Origin: Setoptus koraiensis
Taxonomy: Eukaryota > Arthropoda
Direction of reading: 5' to 3'
NCBI GenBank assembly: GCA_048013815.1
Contig: CM106586.1
Coordinates: 186,001-250,000, forward strand
Length of the DNA stretch: 64,000 nt
Positions within the stretch are counted from its first letter, which is position 1. Every line of letters starts with the position of its first letter. The notes under the pieces were generated by a model. That model was given only the letters and a program-made list of their open reading frames with translations, did not search any database and had not been told where the DNA came from. Of the stretch, positions 47,247 to 57,501 are shown in pieces. The position numbers were made by a program, and so were the translations under genes.

Positions 47247-49225
47247 ATGTTTCCGGCAGTTCGCAGGATGTCGGCTATGTGGTCCAATATTCAGGATGTA
47301 TCATCTGTTGCTCTATCTAGTATTAAAGATTCTAGTGCCAACCAACAGAGTGGTGCTCACAACAAGCAATTCTCATTGGTAGGTAACAGTGAGAAAGGCA
47401 AAACTTAAAAGGAAACGATACAAAATCTAATACTCATTCTTGATGTCACATTGAATTATTAGTGCATGGATAGACTATCGGATGAGGTGTTACTTAGGAT
47501 ATTTTCTTATTTGCCACATAAGGAAGTCATAAGATTGTCGACAGTTTGCAAAAGATGGCAAAAGATTTCAAATGATTCAAGATTATGGACTCAAGTTTCA
47601 TTGAGGCCTGAGATATCTGGACTTCACGTAACTAATATGGATCAACTTATAAATATTATATCAGTGAGATTTGGTAAATAGTAGCACTATAAGTTCTCAT
47701 TATTGCGCAGAATATTAGCATATAAATAGCTTTAAATCACTATTAACTATCTTTCTTTCATCATATCGAATCAATTAGGTTCATCGCTACGTTATATTGA
47801 GCTTCCAATAGAACTCATAACTCATACAGTCCTCCATGAACTAGCATCCAAATGTCCCAACCTTAATCAAATTTTATTGGACTTCTCTACAGCGATGCAA
47901 TTGCATGATTTCAATGCCCTTTATTCATTTCCTACTAAATTGAGGACCATGTGCATCTGTTTATCGGAAGTTATATTTATGGAAGGTTTTATGCGAAAGA
48001 TTTACAATTTTATAAATGGTCTTCAAGTATTACACCTGATTGGAACTTATGAAAGAGCTGTCGAGCACACTGAAGAAGAGACAGAAGAGATTTATGAAGT
48101 AATAAATATTCATAAGTTACGGAGTGCAGTTCCTAATCTACGTATCATCAATTTATTTGGTATAAATTTTATTGATGACAGTCATGTGGAATCATTCAGT
48201 AATAGTTGCTTGGATCTAGAGTTTCTTGGCTTGAACTTCTGTTCAAAATTCAATGGTAGCTCCCTGGGAGTGCTTTTTCAAAGGTGCAAGCGCTTGAAAT
48301 CATTACTCATGCAACAAACAGGTGAGATAAGGCCACTCTAAATTATATGATTTCCTCACTCACAGAATTTCGATTTACAAAGATAAAAATTTGCAATCTT
48401 GTTTTAGACTTACAACTAGGGAATATCATGTCTATAGATTGGGAGAAGACAAATCTACAAGAATTAGACATCACTGGTACAGAGTTATCAAGTGACTGTT
48501 TAATTCATGTTCTCACGAGGTAAACATCTGCTTTTCAGACCTTCCTTTCCTTTATCTACCCCCTAATCTAGATACCTCACTAATTCGATTGCTTATTGCT
48601 CTTTGTACAAATTGATAGAATACCCGCTCTCAGGTACTTGAGCGCGGGTCAGCAAGATGGTTTCACAAATCGCGTATTGAAAGAATACCTGGACAAAGGA
48701 AATTACAAAAGCCTGATTGGAGTAGATTTTGATAGTAATGAAAACTTGACAGACGAAGCTCTATTAAGATTTATTAAAGTTCAAGGTGTGCACCTTAAAG
48801 GATTAAGATTATCTGGAATACCTCAATTAACAGAGCCCTTTTGGATAACTGTTTTACCTTATTTGCGACAAGTGAAAATCCTAGTTATGGGCATGCCAGT
48901 GGGTTGCTGTCAGAAGATATCGCAGAAGATACACATAGATTCTCTGATAGATTCCATTGCGAATAATTGTCTCAATGTTCAGCGGTTAGAAGTTAGTTGG
49001 GATGCGGAAACATTAAGATTTAGCGATCGAAGTAGCAAGGCAGTTGATCTGATCAGATTGAAATGCCTGAGTCTCAATTGTTGGGTCCTGAGTGACGGCA
49101 AATATTTCGAAATGGTCAAGTCAAATTTCGAGCGAGCTGATAGGAAAACAGTTGTCAGATCTTCAATCAATTGCAAAGTAACTCTGGTTTATTTATTGAC
49201 CCACTACAGAGATTTAGTTTTTTAG
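47247..49225 (+). CDS. F-box / leucine-rich-repeat protein (5 exons)
   Basis: Exons 47247-47378, 47463-47673, 47779-48321, 48408-48519 and 48619-49225 have GT/AG borders and consistent phases, giving 534 residues. Residues 46-88 form the F-box (DRLSDEVLLRIFSYLPHKEV, LSTVCKRWQKISNDSRLW), which docks on SKP1 in an SCF ubiquitin ligase. Downstream are irregular leucine-rich repeats used for substrate binding (LRIINLFGINFIDDSHVESF, LQELDITGTELSSDCLIHVL, LKGLRLSGIPQLTEPFW). A very regular stretch, SEVIFMEGFMRKIYNFINGL, and the C-terminal SDGKYFEMVKSNFERADRKT look strongly conserved, so this should be an old ortholog group. I cannot name which FBXL. Introns are 84-105 bp. The first exon has no domain; a later ATG at 47466 would start right at the F-box. 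Confidence 0.85.
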
Positions 49226-49240
49226 TGAAAGAGCGACGAG

Positions 49241-49246
49241 AATAAA
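49241..49246 (+). terminator. Poly(A) signal of the F-box gene
   Basis: AATAAA 15 bp after the stop codon, in the 95 bp between two converging genes. Confidence 0.6.
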
Positions 49247-49320
49247 ATTATAAACGTCATCATTTGTGTGGATTTTTCTTGAAATGACTTATTATATATA
49301 TCAACAAGATGTATGAGTAA

Positions 49321-49806
49321 TCATTTGGGTTTTTTATTTTTGAACAAGGCCTTCTTGCTCTTGTGGTGATATTTTAGTTTCTGTATGCCAGCATTGCGAG
49401 GATTCTTCTTGAAGTGCCTGTAAGTTTTGGACATAGTCTCGATGACTTTGGCTTTGTGCTGTGGCCAATTCTTCGTTGATTCTTTTCTGGCTTCTTGATT
49501 GAAGAAGTTATTCTGAAGATCACTATCTTGAACAAAAAAGTTCATATCCTCATTGAATATCACTATGTCCATTTCTACGGCTCTTTGAAGGATCTTTTGA
49601 TGATCTTCGTCATCAGCATCTTTGTCGACCATATCTTCAGGCTGCTCTAGGAATCGCCCAATTTTTTCGGCGATTTTGGGCCTATTAGGTGCTTCAATAA
49701 TAGGCTTTGTTGGCTTTTCTTTAATCGTGAAGGGACATTCAGGTTTATTGAACTCGTTTTCTAACTTTAATAAGTCAGAGTTGTTCATCGATGCTTTTTT
49801 AGCCAT
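49321..49806 (-). CDS. Basic protein of unknown function, possibly nucleolar
   Basis: 161 residues from the ATG at 49806; an in-frame Met 30 codons upstream gives an unlikely hydrophobic leader. I do not recognise a family. The N-terminal half is charged (NEFNKPECPFTIKEKPTKP, EDMVDKDADDEDHQ) and the centre is helical (RAVEMDIVIFNEDMNFF). The C-terminal third is rich in Lys/Arg/His (TYRHFKKNPRNAGIQKLKYH, KSKKALFKNKKPK), a pattern common in nucleolar ribosome-assembly factors. Evidence for a real gene: an uninterrupted frame, protein-like composition, and convergent/divergent placement matching its neighbours (95 bp to the F-box stop, 553 bp to the PCID2 start). Confidence 0.7.
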   Translation of the reverse strand: MAKKASMNNSDLLKLENEFNKPECPFTIKEKPTKPIIEAPNRPKIAEKIGRFLEQPEDMVDKDADDEDHQKILQRAVEMDIVIFNEDMNFFVQDSDLQNNFFNQEARKESTKNWPQHKAKVIETMSKTYRHFKKNPRNAGIQKLKYHHKSKKALFKNKKPK

Positions 49807-50359
49807 CTCAAGCTGGATATATAAATAGTAAATAATTAATTTAAATGGAGACGGCGATTTTAGCAGGATTGTGGATGGCATGTGGCAATCGATCACAGAG
49901 ATGTACCGTGTGGAAATCTGCCTATGTCTTCGGGCCTAGTTCAAGAGAAAGGCGCCAGGGGCGCTCGCGGCGGCCTAAAAATGCACTGAAAGGCTTGAAG
50001 TGTCTCGATAAATTTTCCGTTTTTTCTTCTTTTTTTCTTGTTGATTTGTTTTTCGATTGCTCATTCGATCTCACGCACGAAAAATGCGTGTACAAAAAGC
50101 GACCTCGAGCGGTTTTTACTTGGACTACAGCCAAAGACATTGGCAGATTTCCACCCGGTACAGAGAGAAAGCTACTGTTTTCATATTTGAGACGTTAATG
50201 TGGGCGGTTCATTTGAAATTACACGTGCTTTAAGAACCGTACCCTGTCTGGCAAGCTAGAATAATTTCTTTACAGCTGTTACAATCAATCACAAGGTACT
50301 CTAACAAACTATAACAAATTGTAACAAGTTACTATTTATTTTATCTCCTATTCTCAACA
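49807..50359. promoter_or_regulatory. Putative bidirectional promoter with GC-rich centre
   Basis: The interval between divergent starts of the basic protein and PCID2. 49840-50200 is distinctly richer in CpG than the surroundings, with short tracts such as gcgccaggggcgctcgcggc. Both strands are open for 70-117 codons there, but neither reading resembles a protein. 50220-50359 is AT-rich and probably 5' untranslated sequence of PCID2, with a repeated taacaa motif. Confidence 0.5.
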
Positions 50360-51634
50360 ATGGTTAATGCAAAAAAAATCCTCAGAGTATTGGACGGCGT
50401 TACTTCTAGGGAGCCAATCTCGTTATCTTCGCTTGACCATTATGAAAGTGAGATGCTCAAAGCTATTAAGAGAAAGGATGGTGATAAGTTATCCATTCTC
50501 CTCGGATTCGACATTTGTTCATCGTCTAATATAGATTACATTCTTCAACAGAAACTCAATGACTCATTCAAACTGCCTCATTATGAATGGTACAATTTAT
50601 TCAAGTATCATGTAAGAGTTTTACGTTTATTACGTATCGATAAACACATCGAGGCTTTCGCGCTGAAGGAAGAGTCCACTACATCTTTTATAGAAATTAT
50701 GCGTGAAACTCAAGATTGGTTTTTGCCTGTGTTGCACAAATTTTCCAGAGATCTTAGACAACTCTCAATACTAGCCGAGGAGGACGCATCGAATCGACGA
50801 GCCTTCAATCTCAAAGAAGCACAAGAAATACAAAAAATTCCAAAACCTGATGCTCTCTTCGAACGGGCCGCTGAGTGCTTGATGAAATTCTTCAGGACCT
50901 GTCATAATGGGTCGGATATGCATAAAGGGATGGCCGTGGTGGCGAATCAACTGTTCAAGCTCTATAAAAAGTTTGATAAAATCCATCTTTTTAAACCCAT
51001 CATCAGGGCTTTAAGAATAACAGAGATAACATCACACAGTAGTCTAGCTCAGCGAGTAACGTTCAGCTATCACGATGGATTAGTAGCTATACTTGAACAC
51101 AACCCTGCAGATGCTGAAGGTAAATTAGAGTTTGCTTATAGAAATTGCCACCCTACGAGCATGAAAAACAGATTTCTCTGTCTAGTCTATCTCATACCGA
51201 TCAAGATGCAATTTGGAATTATGCCCAATGATAAGCTTTTGGAGAAATACAACCTCACAAGATACTACCAGCCTATCAAGAAGTCTGTGCTCTCTGGTAA
51301 TATCGATCATCTGAATGCTGCTCTTGAAAAAAATCGTCGCTTCTTCTCCAAATACGGCGTCAACAATGTTCTTGAAAAGCTACGCATCTTGTGCTATAGG
51401 AATCTTTTCAAGAAAGCGATTCTTTCCTTACGTACACATATCATACCTATTGAAACGCTGAAAATAGCATTAAGAGTAGTCAGCAATGAAGAGAGGACCA
51501 GCGAAGATATAATCTGCATTCTGACTAACCTCATTTATGTCGGTCGACTCAAGGGATATATATCTATCAGTCAAGAGAAGCTTGTTGTGTCCAAAGTCGA
51601 TCCGTTTCCAAAGAAAATAGCGTATATTGAATGA
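50360..51634 (+). CDS. PCID2: PCI domain-containing protein 2 (TREX-2 subunit, yeast Thp1 ortholog)
   Basis: 424 residues, single exon; animal PCID2 is about 400. TREX-2 (GANP, ENY2, centrins, DSS1, PCID2) couples transcription to mRNA export at the nuclear pore. Family landmarks: GMAVVANQLFKLYKKFDKIH (about 194-213), IIRALRITEI, SLAQRVTFSYHDG, FAYRNCHPTSMKNRFLCLVY, IKMQFGIMPNDKLLEKYNL, EKLRILCYRNLFKKAILSLR, and the winged-helix end ICILTNLIYVGRLKGYIS plus EKLVVSKVDPFP. The PCI/winged-helix fold covers roughly residues 210-410 and binds DSS1 and nucleic acid. AATAAA follows at 51704-51709. Confidence 0.93.
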   Translation: MVNAKKILRVLDGVTSREPISLSSLDHYESEMLKAIKRKDGDKLSILLGFDICSSSNIDYILQQKLNDSFKLPHYEWYNLFKYHVRVLRLLRIDKHIEAFALKEESTTSFIEIMRETQDWFLPVLHKFSRDLRQLSILAEEDASNRRAFNLKEAQEIQKIPKPDALFERAAECLMKFFRTCHNGSDMHKGMAVVANQLFKLYKKFDKIHLFKPIIRALRITEITSHSSLAQRVTFSYHDGLVAILEHNPADAEGKLEFAYRNCHPTSMKNRFLCLVYLIPIKMQFGIMPNDKLLEKYNLTRYYQPIKKSVLSGNIDHLNAALEKNRRFFSKYGVNNVLEKLRILCYRNLFKKAILSLRTHIIPIETLKIALRVVSNEERTSEDIICILTNLIYVGRLKGYISISQEKLVVSKVDPFPKKIAYIE

Positions 51635-51703
51635 CAAGGCTGTAGCCAACGAGTTGTATTCTTTCGATTAAAGAAAAACTGATCTCTTTCATGGTCATAT
51701 TAC

Positions 51704-51709
51704 AATAAA
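51704..51709 (+). terminator. Poly(A) signal of PCID2
   Basis: AATAAA 70 bp after the stop, in the 204 bp before the converging PARG stop. Confidence 0.6.
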
Positions 51710-51838
51710 TTTGTCATCTTTCATTGATTGATATTTAGTACTTTATAAGCGAGTTATTTTGCTTTTTTGCTAAAGAAAATCCAAAATAAATAATAATTCT
51801 TACTTGAAATTTTTCAAGGTGTTCGTTTGTTTGCAGAA

Positions 51839-53605
51839 TTAGAAATCATCCTCAAATTGAAAAGACTCCGATGAGCAATCCTGATCCAATTCGACGAGCT
51901 GACCTTCTTTCGCATAGCAAGTTTTGATGTACTCAAATAACTCTTGTTTGGGCGAATTTAGTTCAATTGATTTTTGGACACATTCGAAGTACCCTGCTAT
52001 AATATTGTATAGAGTGGAAACGTTTACTCTTCTTTCTATCATATAACAGTATATATCGTAGATTTCTTTTTTCAATTCTTTATTCAAGAAAGTGAAATAT
52101 AGAATGTCTCTCTCGGCTTGGGAAGCTGCCAGTAACTGAATAATAAACTTCAAATGTTTATCTCCGCCAAATGCACCACATCCCCAATTGCCCGTGGCCA
52201 CTGCGATCTTAATGTCATGACATCTTGCTTTGAACCCACAATAAGCTTTGTTGAGTTCTCTATCTATATAGGTTGGCTTGAATTGATTATAATGTGAGGC
52301 CCTTGTGAACATCTTGGCATCCATTGCTACTACTCGATGCATGCGTCGTCTCCAACTATCAACAGGTGTTTCATCGACAAAATTACCCTTCCACCTAAAA
52401 GTATTGGAGTAACCGTCGTAGGTGTTGTATTGTTCAGCACCAGATATGAAAATTACTTCGTAGTCCAGTAGTCTTTCACAGAATAATCTCGATATAATCA
52501 TTTCTGGACAAATAGAAAACATTATCTCTTCTTGTACACAACCATGTGACAATATGCCCCCTCCAATCATTTGATTTGCAAAATCTACTTGGAGCATGCC
52601 GCGACCTTCTTTCTCAATCCTACCGTCCCATGAAATAGACAGTCGGCATAAGGGTTTTTTTGAACATGTCCAGTCAACAGGGTCTTCTTGATTCAGTGGC
52701 ATCCGAGTAAAACTGATAACTCCGATTGGATTTGTGTCGGTAACTCTCTTGAAATAGTTTATAATACATTTTAACTTTTCAGCTTTGCAACTATTGGATC
52801 CGGATAGTAACCTGAGTTTACATTGTTGATTGAAAGAAAAAAAAGTGGACGATTATAGATCATGATACACACAATAACAATCAGAGAGTGGGCCAAAACT
52901 ACACATGTTCAATTAACCAAGCACTTACCTCCAGAAATTAATATCTGGATAATTCTTATATAGAGTAGAGTTTCTTTTTGGAAATAAACATAAAAAAGCA
53001 TTGGCCATTAAACAAGCTACTTGTTTTTGACTTAGGACCAAAGTCTTAGATTTGTTTTGAGATAGCAGTGGCACAGGTTGAGTCACTATTTCTGGTAGAG
53101 ACAATGCGAGCTCAATGATTCTGGGTAGCAAATTTTGAAAAAATTCCAAGGTCATTGTATCACTAACAGAATCTAGTACGTCCCTAAGCACATTAAAGTT
53201 AAATTCGCTATAGGCTGGATTCAAGTGCTTAATGACTTTTTCCAAATGATCAACTGACTCTATTTTGATGCCTCGCAGTTCGGTGTTAATGAGTTGCCAC
53301 TTCCAGGTAGTACCACCATCTTGTCTAGTTATCATATTGGATGAGTCACATGGTAATAAAACAACTTGTCCCTCCTCATCTTGGCTAATGTGTCTGTAGA
53401 ATTTGGGCGTTGGTGACGGGCAGATTGTGTCCACAAGTGGGGTATCGAACAATATCAATAGTCCTTTGTTAGGTTTCAAGGGCTTCAATTTTAGCGGGCA
53501 GTTTGGCCAGCGATTGAGATCGTTAATGCCGAACGGTAGCTCGTCCACATCGATAAATTGAGCTACTCGAGGAGATTGTGAAGAAGACAACAATGAAGTG
53601 TTCAT
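51839..53605 (-). CDS. Parg: Poly(ADP-ribose) glycohydrolase (2 exons)
   Basis: Coding parts on the minus strand are 53605-52929 and 52811-51839, joined by a 117 bp intron with GT/AG borders in phase 2, giving 549 residues. PARG hydrolyses the ribose-ribose bonds of poly(ADP-ribose) after DNA damage. Exon 1 carries the helical accessory region, ending QKQVACLMANAFLCLFPKRN and YPDINFWR. Across the intron the reading continues LLSGSNSCKAEKLKCIINYF and GVISFTR. Exon 2 holds the macrodomain-like core: GRGMLQVDFANQMIGGGILS followed by the catalytic Q319-E-E, then AYCGFKA and AVATGNWGCGAFGGDKHLK. The long disordered N-terminus of vertebrate PARG is absent, as in short insect or nematode forms. Oddity: the conserved R-L-F after INF reads R-L-L. 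Confidence 0.95.
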
Positions 53606-53788
53606 GATGTTGAACTTCTAGGTAAAAATTGATCTTATACTATATACAATTTGTTTTTTCTATTATAAAATATGCAGGAGAAATATCGGAACCTCTTGAT
53701 AGGAACAGCACAGTTCTCTTTCGGCCGTGCTGCGCACGGCACAATCATTTGTCGAGTTATGTCGTGCCGTAGCGTCCCGCTCCCGTAC

Positions 53789-53842
53789 ACACCCACCTAC
53801 AATCCGCACACCCACCTACAATCCGCACACCCGCGTACAATA
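53789..53842. repeat. About 21 bp tandem repeat near the PARG start
   Basis: Three units of acccacctacaatccgcac, the last diverged, about 190 bp upstream of the PARG start codon. Confidence 0.85.
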
Positions 53843-54034
53843 TTTTTAAAGCGTCATCGCAACCAACCAACCAAACCAAAGTGCAGTATTGAACCCAGAC
53901 GGGCGCCCATCGTCCACTTACATATATTATCACCGAATTGAATCATTTCATAAAGCGTGTTCGCGAATAAACACTGTAGAAGCGAGCGTGGCGTTTTCAG
54001 TTCAAGAAAAAATCTTTTAGCGAGCACCCTGTAA

Positions 54035-54150
54035 ATGGCTCAAGCCGAGCCCGAAAGTTTCCAAGACGCCATGAGTGGAGAGCATGCAGCGCAGTGGAGA
54101 GAGGCCGTAAACATCGACCGAAGACAATAAAACTTGGTCGATTGAACGTC
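54035..54150 (+). mobile_element. Degraded Ty1/copia retrotransposon fragment (pol, entry to reverse transcriptase)
   Basis: The conceptual reading includes EPESFQDAMSGEHAAQWREA, which fits the conserved E-P-x-[ST]-[FY]-x-[ED]-A-x-x-x-x-x-A-x-x-W-x-x-A-[MV] block that opens copia reverse transcriptase. A short downstream match to the N-x-T-W block follows. No terminal repeats and no other parts of the element are seen. It is an old, broken fossil, reduced to about 100 bp. Confidence 0.6.
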
Positions 54151-54618
54151 CATCGCAAGTCGGGATCGCCGCATTCAGTTTACCTGGACTACTGCTAGCC
54201 CTCACCTCATACAGTCTCTACAGAGGGAGAGACCTCACCAAACTAGCTACACCAGCAGGATGTTAAGGGCATTCGACATGGGCCTACCATTATAAGCGAA
54301 TTGCCACACGGTATGACCAGCTTTTTCGTATTCTTTTTTCTTTAAAATGTTTATTATTTGGACTCCGTCGCGAGGTTACAATATCTGATACATGTATTAC
54401 ATTGATTTACGATAGTTGGACTAAATGAGAATGATTTGGAATAAATTGTCACTAAACAATGACTTTTGACACTTGATATTGTCATGAGTTCAACATTGGA
54501 TTATTATAAATTCTGAATCAAATTCAGATTAAATTTTCATGCATTTCCCCTTGAAACGGACGTTGGTTAAAACAATTAAGCAGAATTGATTGGTTTGACT
54601 CAATTTGATAAATACCAA

Positions 54619-57501
54619 TTATTCTCTATAGAATTGATCACCAATTCGGCTCATTGATAGAGGCTCAGGCATAGATTTCAAAATATTCTTCCATTGGCTA
54701 TTGGATTGGCGTGAATTGCGCCAGCCTTGGTCATCGTTGTCTCTGTTATTGTTGCCACTATAGTTGTAGTCTTGATAACCATTCTTTTGACTATTCCTCT
54801 TTGGATTGTATGAGGGGCTTGATACCCTCTCTCCATTACGCAATCTTCTCCTACTGCTTGAAGGAACCGGAAGTTGTTCGCCAAACTTACCATAGATGGC
54901 AACAACTGCTTCCTTATCTTCTTTGGTATTAGTCTTGATACCCCCCTCAAAATATGGATGCATTATCGATGCGCGCTTTCGAAGATTGTGACCAATCCCA
55001 AGCGCATGACCAATTTCGTGAGTCAAAACAGATTCTAAATCAATGTCAAAGACGCCAAATATATGCGATTCTGATCTTGAATTGATTGGCTTACTAGTTG
55101 ATGCTTGCTGCTGCTGGCCGAGGACAGGTAATTGCTTACTCTGGTGCAATTGTGCTTGAATAAATCGAGTGGCTAGTTCATATGCCACTGTGTTATTATT
55201 GATATTATGCTGATTATAGTTGTTGCTGTTTATATTGGTGATGTTGTTGCTGTTGGTCTTATTGCTATCATTATTAATGATATCGCCGGTGCTGTTGTTG
55301 TTAATGCTATTAATCTTGTTGTTGATGGTTTTGTTAGTGCTGGCTTTTATGGTGTTATTGATTTTGCTGGTGTTACTCATATTTTTGTTGTTATCTTTGC
55401 TAATCACTACACTGTCTGTATGCGATAGCTTGATTGGAGATGAATTTTTCTGCTGCGATGTGTTTGTGTCTACCGATACCGAAGGTAATAAAGTTTGTGC
55501 CTCATTCGCATTGGTATTATTAGTATTTTCTTTGTTTTGTGTAACCGTATAAATGGATTCTAATAGTTTCGGTATATCTATAGCACCGCTTCTAGCCAAA
55601 TTAGTTACCTGTCTGATAATGTCACCAGTATCAATATTCATTGCTTGCAACATTTGAAGCACTTGTTGTAGCAACTGTGGCTGTTGCTGCAATTTCTGCA
55701 GCATAGGCAACAATTTTTGTATGATCTGCGGGTTTTGCGTAAGATGAGCAACGAATTTAGGACCATACTGAGCTATTACATGTCCAATTGGAGTTGTTGG
55801 GGGCTGTAGCGTTGAATTCTGATAGATTTGTTGTTTGGTATTATCCGCTGCTTGATGGATGTCTGTTGTCGAGTTTGTAGAATTGACGAGCATGTTTTGA
55901 GAGGATCCCGAATCGGTTAGTTGACTGAGCAGGGCAGCATTTGCAAAAAAGTGTGCAGATGATGCCCCTAAATTATAATCATCAGTGTAATTTACGCTGA
56001 CCGTATTTGTATGTTCTTGTTTTAAAGGAGTAAACATCTTAGATAACGGAGAGTTTGTACTATTGGAGTGCATACTATTCACATTGGCTGTCGATTGGGG
56101 ACTTTGCGTTGTCGACAACCAACGTTTAAGCCTTCTAGATCTTCCATCACTGTGTTGAATCTCTGAATTTACACGACCAACGTCAATAATATCATCCATA
56201 CTCTCGAACAATTGTCGTTGTACCTCTAATCTGTTTATGGGCTCACTTTGTCTCTTGTTTTGGTCGTTAATCGCAAAAACTTCCGGATATTCACTGTGTG
56301 ACTCACGGTTGACCTCAGAGAATCGTGCCGAGGAAATTCTCGGCCTCGCATAGACATTCTTCGGCTCATTGGATTCACTACCCTCGATAATTTGCAAAAG
56401 TTTACTCAAATTCTTCTCTGGAGTTTTTTTCTTGCTAGTGGTAAAACCCATCTGCGTTACACCGTCATCTCCTTCGAGGTATAAAGTTTCATTAGCTGAT
56501 AATACTAAATCAGGAGCCCGGGTTGGATATTGTTTTTTTTCATAAAATGCGTTCATATTCATATGGATTTCACTGAAACCATTAGAAGTGAAAGTTTGGG
56601 CTAATTCCATTGGATCAAACCGAAATACTTTCCCGTCAAAGAGCTCCAATTTATATAATCGCTTGTCATTGAAATGAATTTGAATTTGTTCATCTTGACT
56701 CCCTTGTGTCTCATTGATTTTCACAAAGCGTATATTACTACCTGAATTTGTCGACCAGCGATCAAAAGCTTTCGCCACCAGACTGTCCAAATTGTCTCGA
56801 GGTATTCGTTTGGTATAACTAACAACACGATAACTTATTTGGCGTGCCCCTGTTGTAGCATCTACAGGATATTGTCTCAGTCGGTTGCTTATTTCGATCA
56901 TATTCTTAGTCTTACTTTGAAAATTATTTGGCCACTCAAAATCACCCGATGAATATAACTCATTATCTTGTTGGAAAATACTGTTGCCTTGATTGTTTGA
57001 TTCTAAACTCGCTCGCTGATTTACAGAACCCGATTTCTTGAAATCTTTGTTACCACATCGAAAATCGTTCTTAGATATGTACGACATAGACCTCAGAATG
57101 CTTCCAGAAATGGGTAAATCAAGTGTTTTTCGCAAAAATTCTACAGCTAACTTGAATTGAAATTCTCTGTTTTGATTAGTTATCGTTGATTCCAGGTCTG
57201 AATCGGCCATTTTCATCTCTTCACCTGACTTGGCCATATCCGAATAACCATATCTCTCCAGATAAGATTGCAATTCGAGCATTTCTTCATCATCTATCAT
57301 CAAATTAGAATTTTCTAGAGCGTCGACAAATCTTTCAGTTTGCCCAAACAAAGATGCAAGGTCTGGCGATTTTTGAGACTCAACTAGAGCTTTTTGAGAG
57401 TCTTTATGGGATGATACTCTGTACGCTGATGTTTGCCATATCAGACAAGTGAATAGCAGACTTAACGATCTTAATCTACAGCTAAATTCTGATGACAGCA
57501 T
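54619..57501 (-). CDS. Matrix metalloproteinase with a very large insertion in the catalytic domain
   Basis: 960 residues, single exon. A signal peptide (1-26, SLLFTCLIWQTSA) is followed by a propeptide with peptidoglycan-binding-like helices and a divergent cysteine switch, FRC149GNKDF (family P-R-C-G-x-P-D). The catalytic domain begins near residue 220 (ISYRVVSYTKRIPRDNLDSL, KAFDRWSTNS). After about residue 320 comes some 490 residues of low-complexity Gln/Asn/Ser/Thr sequence that includes an RRLKR basic cluster near 455-460. The domain then resumes with HIFGVFDIDLESVLTHEIGH, giving zinc ligands H828, H832, H838 and catalytic E829, and the Met-turn SIMHPYF. No hemopexin domain is present. 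The structural-zinc HGD motif is not evident. Secreted or pericellular matrix protease by family. The intact zinc motif suggests it is a working gene, but the broken-up first half makes activity uncertain. Confidence 0.88.
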   Translation of the reverse strand: MLSSEFSCRLRSLSLLFTCLIWQTSAYRVSSHKDSQKALVESQKSPDLASLFGQTERFVDALENSNLMIDDEEMLELQSYLERYGYSDMAKSGEEMKMADSDLESTITNQNREFQFKLAVEFLRKTLDLPISGSILRSMSYISKNDFRCGNKDFKKSGSVNQRASLESNNQGNSIFQQDNELYSSGDFEWPNNFQSKTKNMIEISNRLRQYPVDATTGARQISYRVVSYTKRIPRDNLDSLVAKAFDRWSTNSGSNIRFVKINETQGSQDEQIQIHFNDKRLYKLELFDGKVFRFDPMELAQTFTSNGFSEIHMNMNAFYEKKQYPTRAPDLVLSANETLYLEGDDGVTQMGFTTSKKKTPEKNLSKLLQIIEGSESNEPKNVYARPRISSARFSEVNRESHSEYPEVFAINDQNKRQSEPINRLEVQRQLFESMDDIIDVGRVNSEIQHSDGRSRRLKRWLSTTQSPQSTANVNSMHSNSTNSPLSKMFTPLKQEHTNTVSVNYTDDYNLGASSAHFFANAALLSQLTDSGSSQNMLVNSTNSTTDIHQAADNTKQQIYQNSTLQPPTTPIGHVIAQYGPKFVAHLTQNPQIIQKLLPMLQKLQQQPQLLQQVLQMLQAMNIDTGDIIRQVTNLARSGAIDIPKLLESIYTVTQNKENTNNTNANEAQTLLPSVSVDTNTSQQKNSSPIKLSHTDSVVISKDNNKNMSNTSKINNTIKASTNKTINNKINSINNNSTGDIINNDSNKTNSNNITNINSNNYNQHNINNNTVAYELATRFIQAQLHQSKQLPVLGQQQQASTSKPINSRSESHIFGVFDIDLESVLTHEIGHALGIGHNLRKRASIMHPYFEGGIKTNTKEDKEAVVAIYGKFGEQLPVPSSSRRRLRNGERVSSPSYNPKRNSQKNGYQDYNYSGNNNRDNDDQGWRNSRQSNSQWKNILKSMPEPLSMSRIGDQFYRE

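Larger units (their letters stand above)
53606..54618. other. Region between PARG and the metalloproteinase
   Basis: 53700-53945 is GC-richer, abuts the PARG start and is the likely promoter area. It contains three copies of a cacccacctacaatccgca-type unit at about 53789-53842. The copia-like relic lies at 54035-54150. 54310-54618 is AT-rich 3' flank of the metalloproteinase gene. Confidence 0.5.

Noticed and set aside
49845-50198. 117-codon plus-strand frame in the PCID2 upstream region
   Set aside because: GC-rich promoter sequence with few stops; composition is not protein-like and the minus strand is equally open.
55207-55552. Very hydrophobic plus-strand frames (Leu/Val)
   Set aside because: Antisense of the Asn-rich insertion in the metalloproteinase; hydrophobicity is a by-product of AAT/AAC codons.
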